A stretch of 5,751 nucleotides of DNA, from the NCBI GenBank assembly GCA_011192085.1, contig DUEQ01000216.1, positions 1 to 5,751 on the forward strand, read 5' to 3'. This DNA comes from Caldilineae bacterium. GTDB taxonomy: Bacteria; Chloroflexota; Anaerolineae; J102. The translations under genes were made by a program, and so were the position numbers. The notes beneath the pieces are model-generated. The model was given only the letters and a program-made list of their open reading frames with translations, was not told where the DNA came from and did no database searches. Below, one piece after another: positions 1 through 5,751 of the stretch. How positions within the stretch are numbered: the stretch's first letter is position 1; every line of letters starts with the position of its first letter.

Positions 1-2075
1 TCGACTTCTTCCCTCTGAGCGTGGATTTCGAAGAGCGTCTCTACGCCGCGGGCCGCATTCCCGGCAGCTTTTTCCGTCGAGAGGGACGTCCCAGTACTCA
101 AGCGATCCTCACTGCCCGTCTCACCGACCGGCCCCTGCGCCCCCTCTTCCCTAAGGGCTTCCGCAACGATGTCCAGATCATCTGCACCGCACTGAGCGCG
201 GACGAGGAGAACCCTCTGGACATCCTCTCCATCAACGCGGCCTCCGCCGCCCTGATGATCTCCGACATCCCCTGGGGCGGCCCGGTAGGCGCGGTGCGCG
301 TGGGCTACATCGACGGCGAATTCGTCATCAACCCCGTCTTCCCCGAGATGGAGAACAGCCTGCTGGACCTGCGTCTCGCGGGCACGAAAGAGGGCATCCT
401 CATGGTGGAAGCCGGGGCCAACGAACTGCCCGAGCATGTGATCCTAGAGGGTATGAAGTTCGGTCATGAGGCCATGCAACCCATCATTGACCTGCAGATG
501 AAAATGCAGGAGGAGCTGGGCAAGGAGAAGATGACCTTCCCCGTGGCTCTTCCCGACGAAGATCTCGTCCAGGACATGATTGCCTTGACCGAGGCCCGCA
601 TGACCGAGATCATGAAGTCGGGCCTGGATAAGACCGCCCGCGGCGAGGCCCTGGACGCGCTGAAGACCGAGGCGCTGGAGCAGCTCGCAGAGAAGTATCC
701 TGCTCAGGAGAAGGCTCTGAACGCCGCGTTCGAGGATGTGGAAAAGAAGGTGGTGCGCCGCCTCATCCTGGAGGAGGGCATTCGTCCCGACGGCCGCGAT
801 CCCAAGACCATTCGGCCTATCTCTGCAGCAGTGGATATCCTGCCCAGGACTCATGGCTCGGGCCTGTTCACCCGCGGCGAAACTCAGGTGCTGACCATCG
901 CCACCCTGGGCACCCCGCGTGAAGCCCAAACCCTGGACAATCTCTCCCCTGAAGAAACGAAACGCTATATCCATCATTATAACTTCCCGCCCTTCTCCAC
1001 CGGCGAGACCTGGCCCATGCGCGGCCCCAAACGCCGGGAGATCGGCCACGGCGCGCTGGCGGAACGGGCGTTGGAGCCTGTGATCCCTCCCCAAGAGGAG
1101 TTCCCCTACACCCTGCGTCTGGTCTCCGAGGTGCTGAGCTCCAACGGCTCCACCTCCATGGCCTCGGTCTGTGGCAGCACCCTGTCGTTAATGGACGCGG
1201 GCGTGCCCATCTCCGCGCCCGTGGCGGGCATCGCCATGGGTCTCATCAGCGAGGGCGATGTCACCACAGATGAGGGCCGCTACGTCGTTCTCTCCGACAT
1301 CCAGGGCATGGAGGACCACCTGGGCGATATGGACTTCAAAGTCGCGGGCACCGAAAAGGGCATCACCGCCCTGCAGATGGATATCAAGATCACCGGGCTC
1401 AGCTTCGAGCTGTTGGAGAATGCGCTGGAACAAGCCCGGGAGGGACGTCTTTACATCTTGCGCAAGATGCTGGAGGCCATTCCCGAGCCGCGTAAGGAGC
1501 TCTCTTCCAACGCCCCGCGCATCATCACCATCCACATCGATCCTGAGAAGATCGGCAAAGTCATTGGCCCCGGCGGCAAGATGATCCGCCGCATCCAGAC
1601 CGATTACGATGTGAAGATCGACATTGACGAGGACGGCACCGTCTACATCGCGGGCGGCGTTGGCGCCGAAAAAGCCCAATCTGAGATCGAGATGATGACC
1701 AAGGACGTGGAGCCGGGCCAGATCTACACGGGCAAAGTCGTGCGGGTGGAGCCCTACGGCGCGTTCGTGGAGATTCTGCCGGGCGTGGACGGCATGGTCC
1801 ATATCTCGCAACTGGCCGATTACCGCGTGCCCAAGGTGGAGGATGTGGTCCAGGTGGGTGATGACCTCATGGTCATGGTCATCGACGTGGACCCCAACGG
1901 CAAGATCCGTCTCAGCCGCCAAGCGGTGCTGGAAGGCTGGACCGCTGCGGAGGCCCGGGAGCGGGATCGCAAAAACAGCAGCCGCGGTCGCAGCGGCGGT
2001 CGTGATCGCGATCGCCGTAGCGGCGGCCGCGATCGCCGCGGCGGCCACGATCGTCGCAGCAAACCACGACGCTAA
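1..2075 (+). CDS. pnp: Polynucleotide phosphorylase (PNPase), 5' end cut by the window edge
   Basis: PNPase degrades RNA 3'-to-5' with phosphate, releasing nucleoside diphosphates, as a cytoplasmic trimer. The frame is open from base 3 ([12 protein letters not shown]...). In E. coli PNPase the matching DFFPL motif begins near residue 55, so about 54 residues lie outside the window and the GTG at 21 is not the true start. 690 residues are visible, in the order: rest of first RNase PH domain, alpha-helical linker, second RNase PH domain, KH, S1, charged tail. Visible catalytic elements are the RR pair at 1032-1037 and His at 1047 in REIGHG, the phosphate-binding SNGSTS at 1140-1157 (Thr where E. 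coli has Ser438), and the two metal Asp codons at 1314 and 1332 in EDHLGDMDF. The KH GPGGK loop is at 1566-1580 and the S1 domain spans about 1722-1920. The tail after about 1950 is rich in Arg, Gly and Asp. The stop is TAA, followed by a strong terminator. Identification is essentially certain. Confidence 0.98.
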   Translation, partial: DFFPLSVDFEERLYAAGRIPGSFFRREGRPSTQAILTARLTDRPLRPLFPKGFRNDVQIICTALSADEENPLDILSINAASAALMISDIPWGGPVGAVRVGYIDGEFVINPVFPEMENSLLDLRLAGTKEGILMVEAGANELPEHVILEGMKFGHEAMQPIIDLQMKMQEELGKEKMTFPVALPDEDLVQDMIALTEARMTEIMKSGLDKTARGEALDALKTEALEQLAEKYPAQEKALNAAFEDVEKKVVRRLILEEGIRPDGRDPKTIRPISAAVDILPRTHGSGLFTRGETQVLTIATLGTPREAQTLDNLSPEETKRYIHHYNFPPFSTGETWPMRGPKRREIGHGALAERALEPVIPPQEEFPYTLRLVSEVLSSNGSTSMASVCGSTLSLMDAGVPISAPVAGIAMGLISEGDVTTDEGRYVVLSDIQGMEDHLGDMDFKVAGTEKGITALQMDIKITGLSFELLENALEQAREGRLYILRKMLEAIPEPRKELSSNAPRIITIHIDPEKIGKVIGPGGKMIRRIQTDYDVKIDIDEDGTVYIAGGVGAEKAQSEIEMMTKDVEPGQIYTGKVVRVEPYGAFVEILPGVDGMVHISQLADYRVPKVEDVVQVGDDLMVMVIDVDPNGKIRLSRQAVLEGWTAAEARERDRKNSSRGRSGGRDRDRRSGGRDRRGGHDRRSKPRR
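1992..2057 (+). repeat. Degenerate in-frame repeat encoding the Arg/Gly/Asp-rich PNPase tail
   Basis: Three imperfect units encode [16 protein letters not shown] and GGHDRR in the last 30 or so codons of pnp. The DNA is correspondingly repetitive, with CGCGATCGC occurring twice and AGCGGCGG starting two of the units. The tail is strongly basic and probably disordered, like RGG-type RNA-binding tails. That role is inference from composition only. Such tracts can expand or contract by slippage, so tail length may differ between relatives. Confidence 0.7.
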
Positions 2076-2081
2076 GCGCTC

Positions 2082-2124
2082 AGGCGCGACGCACTTTTCA
2101 ACTTGGCGTGCGTCGCGCCTTTTT
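2082..2124 (+). terminator. Rho-independent terminator of pnp
   Basis: A perfect 13-bp inverted repeat (AGGCGCGACGCAC at 2082-2094, GTGCGTCGCGCCT at 2108-2120) encloses a 13-nt loop. It is followed directly by a T run ending at 2124. It starts 6 bases after the pnp stop codon. No A tract precedes the left arm, so it should act on plus-strand transcription only. The T run ends 9 bases before the start codon of the next gene. Confidence 0.9.
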
Positions 2125-2133
2125 CGATGCACC

Positions 2134-2892
2134 ATGAACTGGCCTGAAGGAACCTGCGTTTTCGCCCATCGCGGCGCATCGGGCTATGCGCCCGAGAACA
2201 CCTTGGCTGCGTTTGAGCTGGCCGCGGAAATGGGCGCGCACGGCATCGAGTTCGATGTGCAGATCACGAAGGATGGGCGGTTGATCATCCATCACGATCG
2301 GGTGCTAGGCCGGACGGAGGATGCAACCGGGGCGGTGGAAGACTGGACCTTTGCAGATCTGCGGGCGTTGGATGTGGGGAGCTGGTTCGGCAACGAATAC
2401 GCGGGCGAACGCATGCCCACCCCCGAGGAGATCGTCGAGGCCGTGGGCGACCGGCTGCTCCTCAACTTCGAATTGATCAACGACTCCCTGCACCTCAACG
2501 GCGTCGCCCCCCTGTTGGCGGACCTCTTCCGCCGCATGAATCTCTTCAACCGGGCGATGATCTCCTCCTTCAACCCCCGATCCCTGTGGCGGGTGAAGAA
2601 GCTGGAGCCGCGCATCGCCATCGGCGCGCTCTGGGGCGCCTTCGAACCCTGGTATCTGCGCTCTGGCTGGTGGCGACGCCTGCTCCAACCTCAGGCCCTG
2701 CACCCCGAACACACATTGATCACCCCGGACCTGGTGCGTCGAGCTCACGCCCGCGGACAACGGGTGCACGCGTGGACAGTGAACGACGAGGAAACCGCTC
2801 GCCGCCTGTGCGGCATGGGCGTGGATATGATCATGGGGGATTATCCCGACCGGCTGTTGAACGCGATGAGGGAAGTGAAAAGTCAAGCGTGA
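2134..2892 (+). CDS. Glycerophosphodiester phosphodiesterase (GDPD family)
   Basis: The 252-residue protein hydrolyses glycerophosphodiesters to glycerol-3-phosphate and an alcohol, using a divalent metal. It has no signal peptide or membrane segment, so it should be cytoplasmic, like UgpQ-type enzymes. The start HRGASGYAPENT gives catalytic His12. EFDVQITKDG gives metal ligands Glu39 and Asp41, IIHHD gives catalytic His54, and LLNFEL gives a third likely metal ligand, Glu113. The spacing of His12, Glu39, Asp41 and His54 matches that of characterised bacterial family members. The C-terminal AWTVNDEE and MGDYPD segments complete the TIM-barrel signature; family members often have T where this has G before DYPD. 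ATG 2134 is chosen because the HRG motif should sit about 10 residues in. The frame is open upstream, but those codons run through the terminator. No Shine-Dalgarno sequence is visible upstream. The natural substrate cannot be told from sequence. Confidence 0.95.
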   Translation: MNWPEGTCVFAHRGASGYAPENTLAAFELAAEMGAHGIEFDVQITKDGRLIIHHDRVLGRTEDATGAVEDWTFADLRALDVGSWFGNEYAGERMPTPEEIVEAVGDRLLLNFELINDSLHLNGVAPLLADLFRRMNLFNRAMISSFNPRSLWRVKKLEPRIAIGALWGAFEPWYLRSGWWRRLLQPQALHPEHTLITPDLVRRAHARGQRVHAWTVNDEETARRLCGMGVDMIMGDYPDRLLNAMREVKSQA

Positions 2893-2930
2893 ACAGGCGC
2901 GCGGGGAAGGGCGCCCCGCCGAGCGCGCGG
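2893..2930. other. GC-rich convergent junction with possible hairpin
   Basis: This 38-bp gap separates the stop codons of the GDPD gene (plus) and malQ (minus). It holds nested inverted repeats: GCGCGC at 2897-2902 with GCGCGC at 2923-2928, and CGGGG at 2902-2906 with CCCCG at 2914-2918. A GGGCGCCC palindrome lies at 2909-2916. An RNA from either strand could fold here, but neither side has a T tract, so it is not a canonical intrinsic terminator. It may still slow converging polymerases. Confidence 0.35.
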
Positions 2931-4451
2931 CTATCTCGCGTGTTGCGACGTTTTGCGCTCCTCCGGCGGGATGTATGCCCGGCCATAAAGCTCCACCAGT
3001 TCCGCCAAGCCCGCCTGAATGCCCTTGGTTAGCTGGCTGGAAAGATAGCGCCAGGCCCAGTTTCCCGCGGCCACCGCGGGCGTGTTCATCCGGGCCTCGC
3101 TGCCCAAATTCATGGCGTCCTGCATGGGGATGAGCGCCAGGACCGCGGTGGACATCATGGCCAGGCGAATGAAATCCCAGGCGATGTCATGCCCATCCAC
3201 CCGCAGATAGCGGCGAACGAAATCCCGCTCGCGTTCAGAGGCTTTCTCATACCATCCGCGGGTGGTGTCGTTATCGTGGGTGCCGGTGTAGACCACGCAA
3301 TTCTTGTCGTAGTTGTGAGGCAAGAAGGGATCGCGGGCGTCGCTGGCCCAGGCGAATTGCAGCACCTTCATGCCTGGAAAGTTATAATGATCCCGCAATG
3401 CATAGACGCCCGGGTCGGGTTCGCCCAGGTCCTCGGCGATAAGGGGCAGTTCGCCCAGCGCGGCGATGACCGCATCGAAGAAATGCTGGCGGGGGCCGTC
3501 CCGCCATTCGCCATGCACCGCGGTCTCCGCGTCGCCGGGCACGACCCAATAGTTGTAGAAGCCGCGGAAATGGTCGATGCGAACGATATCATACAGCCGC
3601 AAGTTGGCCCGGAAGCGCTCGACCCACCAGCGATAGCCATCTGCCGCCATCTTCTCCCAATCGTAGATGGGATTGCCCCAAAGCTGCCCTGTGGGAGAGA
3701 AGTAGTCGGGAGGCACGCCCGCCACAACGATGGGGCGGCCCTCCTCGTCGAAGAGGAACTGGTCGCGGTGCGCCCACGCGTCTGCGCTGTCTCGGGCCAC
3801 ATAGATGGGGATGTCGCCGATGATCTGAATATGGCGCTGGTTGGCGTACGTTTTCAGTTTCCGCCACTGGTCGAAGAAGAGCCATTGGGTGAAGCGATGA
3901 AACCAGATGTCGCCAGCCAGGCGATCGCGGGCCTTGACCAGGGCCGCGGGCTCGCGGTCGCGCAGTGCGGGCTCCCATTCGTGCCAGGGCCGCCCGTGGT
4001 GCGCATCTTTCAGCGCCATGAACAGCGCGTAATCCTCCAGCCACGCCGCTTCTTCCTGGCAGAATGCATCGAACGCGGATGCGTCCCCCAGCTTCTCGAA
4101 TTGGGCAAACGCCCGACGCAACAAGGCCTGTTTCCACTGGATGACCGGGCCGTAATCCACCCTGTTCAGGGGAAAGGGCGGGACCGCGAGATCGCGATAG
4201 GAGAGATAGCCGCGACGCCGCAGATCTTCTGGATCGATGAGCAAGGGGTTGCCCGCGAACGCGGAGAAGCATTGGTAAGGCGAATCGCCGAAACCAGTCG
4301 GGCCCAGGGGTAACACCTGCCACAACCGTTGCTTGGCCTGCGCCAGCCAATCGAGAAAGGCATAGGCCTGTTTGCCCAGATCGCCGATGCCGTAAGGGCC
4401 GGGAAAAGAGGTTGGATGCAGGAGGATGCCGGAAAGGCGTTGGGTGAACAT
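2931..4451 (-). CDS. malQ: 4-alpha-glucanotransferase (amylomaltase, GH77)
   Basis: The enzyme transfers alpha-1,4-glucan segments between maltodextrins, with roles in maltose, starch and glycogen metabolism in the cytoplasm. The 506 residues match the usual length of about 500 for short bacterial amylomaltases. The N-terminal LSGILLHPTSFPGPYGIGDLG and SPYQ are family hallmarks. RIDHFRGF supplies the nucleophile Asp293, LIAEDLG the acid/base Glu340, and THDNDT the third carboxylate Asp393. The first two numbers coincide with those of Thermus amylomaltase. The substrate-binding 250s loop reads GVPPDYFSPTGQLWG at residues 246-259. The protein is complete and ends in TAG. ATG 4451 is the natural family start, although the bases just upstream on the coding strand (ctcctctcc) are pyrimidines with no Shine-Dalgarno sequence. 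It converges on the GDPD gene. A deacetylase gene lies 228 bp upstream on the same strand. No other glycogen or maltose gene is in view. Confidence 0.97.
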   Translation of the reverse strand: MFTQRLSGILLHPTSFPGPYGIGDLGKQAYAFLDWLAQAKQRLWQVLPLGPTGFGDSPYQCFSAFAGNPLLIDPEDLRRRGYLSYRDLAVPPFPLNRVDYGPVIQWKQALLRRAFAQFEKLGDASAFDAFCQEEAAWLEDYALFMALKDAHHGRPWHEWEPALRDREPAALVKARDRLAGDIWFHRFTQWLFFDQWRKLKTYANQRHIQIIGDIPIYVARDSADAWAHRDQFLFDEEGRPIVVAGVPPDYFSPTGQLWGNPIYDWEKMAADGYRWWVERFRANLRLYDIVRIDHFRGFYNYWVVPGDAETAVHGEWRDGPRQHFFDAVIAALGELPLIAEDLGEPDPGVYALRDHYNFPGMKVLQFAWASDARDPFLPHNYDKNCVVYTGTHDNDTTRGWYEKASERERDFVRRYLRVDGHDIAWDFIRLAMMSTAVLALIPMQDAMNLGSEARMNTPAVAAGNWAWRYLSSQLTKGIQAGLAELVELYGRAYIPPEERKTSQHAR

Positions 4452-4475
4452 GGAGAGGAGTCGCGGATGGCGAGG

Positions 4476-4515
4476 GGTGATTACAGTGGGATAATTACAA
4501 CGTTATTTTCGAAAC
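4476..4515 (-). promoter_or_regulatory. AT-rich patch upstream of malQ, possible promoter region
   Basis: An AT-rich stretch stands out against the GC-rich surroundings, 25-64 bases upstream of the malQ start. On the minus strand it contains TGTAAT twice and GTAATTAT, which could serve as a -10 element. I could not find a good -35 box at the right distance. ATTACA occurs twice on the plus strand (4480-4485, 4494-4499), 14 bases apart, and could be a protein-binding direct repeat. This is a position-and-composition call only. Confidence 0.25.
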
Positions 4516-4563
4516 AGTCGAAGGGCGGGCGAGCCTGCGCCGATAGCGATGAAAATGGAGGCT

Positions 4564-4598
4564 GTCCAATGTCCGATGTCCAAAGTCCAATGTCTATC
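4564..4598. repeat. Five-unit 7-bp tandem repeat (GTCCAAT type)
   Basis: Consecutive heptamers read GTCCAAT, GTCCGAT, GTCCAAA, GTCCAAT and GTCTATC. The first four differ by at most two bases and the fifth is more diverged. The unit is not a multiple of three and the array is intergenic. It resembles the short heptameric repeats dispersed through some bacterial genomes, for example in cyanobacteria. Function is unknown. Confidence 0.75.
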
Positions 4599-4600
4599 GA

Positions 4601-4621
4601 ACTTTTTCACTTTTCACTTCC
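4601..4621. repeat. ACTTTTC-type short repeat run next to the heptad array
   Basis: Two bases after the GTCCAAT array come ACTTTTTC, ACTTTTC and ACTTCC, a second heptad-like run with a different unit. On the minus strand it reads as repeats of GTGAAAA. The juxtaposition suggests both runs belong to one composite repeat element, which is inference. Confidence 0.5.
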
Positions 4622-4679
4622 TGCTGGCCTCGGCCAACATTGCCGCCGAAACCTTTTCGCAAATGAAGCCAACGTATTT

Positions 4680-5723
4680 TCAGAATAGTCCGTGCAGCCG
4701 CCTGATGCGGGCGATGCGCGCTTCCACGTCGTGGTTGGCGGACGCAGGAGGCCCGATTGGGTCCTCTGCATCCCCTTCCTGGCCCATCAATGCCAGCAAG
4801 GTGTTCAGAATGCCGTAACTCAAAGCCGTCAGATTATACCCCCCTTCCAGTGCAATGACCAATCTGCCCTGACAACATGCTTCGGCCAGATCCCGCACCC
4901 GCTGCGCGAGGAGGGCGAATCCCAAGAGACTGAGGCTTTCTGAGGCCAACGGGTCCTGCCAGTGGGCGTCGTAGCCCGCGGAGACAAGGATGAGGTCAGG
5001 CTGGAAGCGATGAGCGAAGGGGATGAGCAATTCGTCGAAAATACGGAGATAGCCGTGATCGCCCACGCCCGGCGGCAGGGGGACGTTCATGGTCGTCCCT
5101 TCTCCCGGCCCGCGGCCGATGTCTTCCGCCGCGCCCGTGCCCGGATAGTAGGGATACTGGTGGGTGGAGAAGAAAGCGACAGTGGGGTCGTCGTAGAAGA
5201 TGGCCTCGGTGCCGTTGCCGTGGTGCACATCCCAATCCACAATGAGGATGCGCTCCAGGCCGTAAACGCGCTGGGCCACGCGGGCGGCGATGGCGACATT
5301 GGCGAAGATGCAGAAGCCCATGCCCCGGTCGGGCAGGGCGTGATGGCCAGGCGGACGCATCAACGACATGCCGTTGCGGGCCTGGCCCGTGGCCACCGCC
5401 TCCACCACGCCCGCCAGGGCTCCAGCCGAGGTCAGGGCCGCGCGATAACTACCCGAAACCACGTAAGTGTCGGGATCGAGATACCCCCCTCCCGATTCAT
5501 CTAGCGCTTGCACTCGTTTCACATAAGCGGGCGGATGCACCCAGTGCAACTGGGTGGAAGGGATCGGAGACGCCGGAAGCGCATCCATCTGATCCAGGAG
5601 GCCGCGCGTCTTGAGCAAGCGCATCACGCTCCGCAGCCGATCGCGGTTTTCGGGATGGCCCGGCAGAGTGTGTTGTTGTTCGATGGGATCGTAAGCGAAA
5701 CAGGTTGTATTGGAAATCATCAT
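4680..5723 (-). CDS. Histone-deacetylase-family zinc deacetylase (AcuC/HdaH-like)
   Basis: This 347-residue protein belongs to the arginase/deacetylase fold that removes acetyl groups from acetyl-lysine or acetylpolyamines. It shows the full active site: RPPGHHA with His127-His128, DWDVHHGNG with zinc ligands Asp165 and His167, SAGYDAH with zinc ligand Asp252, and LEGGYN with the catalytic Tyr296. The motif wording is closer to the class II/HdaH type than to class I. GFCIFANVAIAA has Ala where relatives usually have the first Asn of FNN. There is no signal peptide, so it is cytoplasmic. The true substrate (acetyl-CoA synthetase, another protein, or a polyamine) cannot be read from sequence, and no acetyltransferase, acs or acetoin gene is nearby. 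The reading frame is intact and ends in TGA. The start is one of two adjacent ATGs (5723 or 5720). Confidence 0.94.
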   Translation of the reverse strand: MMISNTTCFAYDPIEQQHTLPGHPENRDRLRSVMRLLKTRGLLDQMDALPASPIPSTQLHWVHPPAYVKRVQALDESGGGYLDPDTYVVSGSYRAALTSAGALAGVVEAVATGQARNGMSLMRPPGHHALPDRGMGFCIFANVAIAARVAQRVYGLERILIVDWDVHHGNGTEAIFYDDPTVAFFSTHQYPYYPGTGAAEDIGRGPGEGTTMNVPLPPGVGDHGYLRIFDELLIPFAHRFQPDLILVSAGYDAHWQDPLASESLSLLGFALLAQRVRDLAEACCQGRLVIALEGGYNLTALSYGILNTLLALMGQEGDAEDPIGPPASANHDVEARIARIRRLHGLF

Positions 5724-5729
5724 CTCCTT
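5724..5729 (-). promoter_or_regulatory. Shine-Dalgarno site abutting the deacetylase start
   Basis: On the minus strand AAGGAG is immediately followed by ATGATG. With no spacer to the first ATG (5723) and 3 bases to the second (5720), the second ATG is the more plausible start, though its spacing is still short. The extended string AAGGAGATGAT also matches 10 of 11 bases of the full anti-16S complement AAGGAGGTGAT. Confidence 0.6.
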
Positions 5730-5751
5730 GAACTAATTCTCTTTCACTCCA

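Larger units (their letters stand above)
4452..4679. other. Non-coding gap between the deacetylase gene and malQ
   Basis: This is the only long gap in the window, 228 bp between two minus-strand genes. It holds the AT-rich patch near malQ, the 7-bp repeat array at 4564-4598 and the ACTTTTC run at 4601-4621. Short open frames cross it on the plus strand, but they have no recognisable protein features and run into the flanking genes antisense, so I call no gene. I see no convincing terminator for the deacetylase gene. The CGAAA/TTTCG inverted repeat near 4648-4660 is too short and lacks a T tract on the minus strand. Confidence 0.6.

Noticed and set aside
2004..2040. Two GCGATCGC octamers resembling the cyanobacterial HIP1 palindrome
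   Set aside because: Both fall in Arg-Asp-Arg codons (CGC GAT CGC) of the repetitive tail, and none is conspicuous elsewhere, so coding explains them.
1843..2133. N-terminal extension of the GDPD frame back into pnp
   Set aside because: The added residues read the PNPase tail and terminator out of frame and are not GDPD-like. The HRG motif near residue 12 fits the ATG at 2134.
1188..2135. Long open frame on the minus strand opposite the pnp 3' half
   Set aside because: The translation is low-complexity (Ala, His, Asp runs) with no recognisable domain and lies antisense to the conserved PNPase, as expected in GC-rich DNA.
3189..4313. Long plus-strand open frame opposite malQ (374 codons)
   Set aside because: It mirrors the codon bias of malQ, shows no recognisable motif and would overlap a gene with full catalytic conservation.
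4564..4598. CRISPR-like array
   Set aside because: The units are 7 bp with no spacers, so this is a simple tandem repeat.
4329..4818. Short plus-strand open frames across the 4452-4679 gap
   Set aside because: They run antisense into malQ or the deacetylase gene, translate the repeat array, and show no protein family features.

Overview
The window is GC-rich bacterial chromosome with four protein genes. All four look intact, except that the first is cut by the left edge of the window. The gene content is housekeeping and metabolic. I see no mobile element, CRISPR array, RNA gene, phage gene or obvious defence system. The style of the PNPase, GDPD and deacetylase proteins resembles Chloroflexota (Anaerolineae-like) homologues, but this rests on remembered protein flavour, not on a search, and should be treated as tentative.

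Layout. (1) Positions 1-2075, plus strand: the 3' part of pnp, polynucleotide phosphorylase. It lacks about the first 54 residues and ends in an Arg/Gly/Asp-rich tail. (2) 2082-2124: a strong intrinsic terminator with a perfect 13-bp stem and a T tract. (3) 2134-2892, plus strand: a cytoplasmic glycerophosphodiester phosphodiesterase whose start codon lies only 9 bases after the terminator's T tract. (4) 2893-2930: a 38-bp GC-rich convergent junction. (5) 2931-4451, minus strand: malQ, a GH77 4-alpha-glucanotransferase. (6) 4452-4679: a 228-bp non-coding gap with an AT-rich patch just upstream of malQ, a short array of 7-bp repeats at 4564-4598 and a related ACTTTTC-type run. (7) 4680-5723, minus strand: a zinc-dependent histone-deacetylase-family (AcuC/HdaH-like) deacetylase. 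Its ribosome binding site abuts its tandem ATG codons.

How they work together. No shared pathway is evident. PNPase acts in RNA turnover, GDPD in glycerophosphodiester (phospholipid head group) breakdown, MalQ in maltodextrin/glycogen metabolism, and the deacetylase on an unknown acetylated substrate. The two plus-strand genes converge on the two minus-strand genes. The deacetylase lies upstream of malQ on the same strand, but the 228-bp gap argues against tight coupling.

I found no convincing undescribed system. The points most worth a second look are the PNPase tail, the terminator abutting the GDPD start, and the heptad repeat array.
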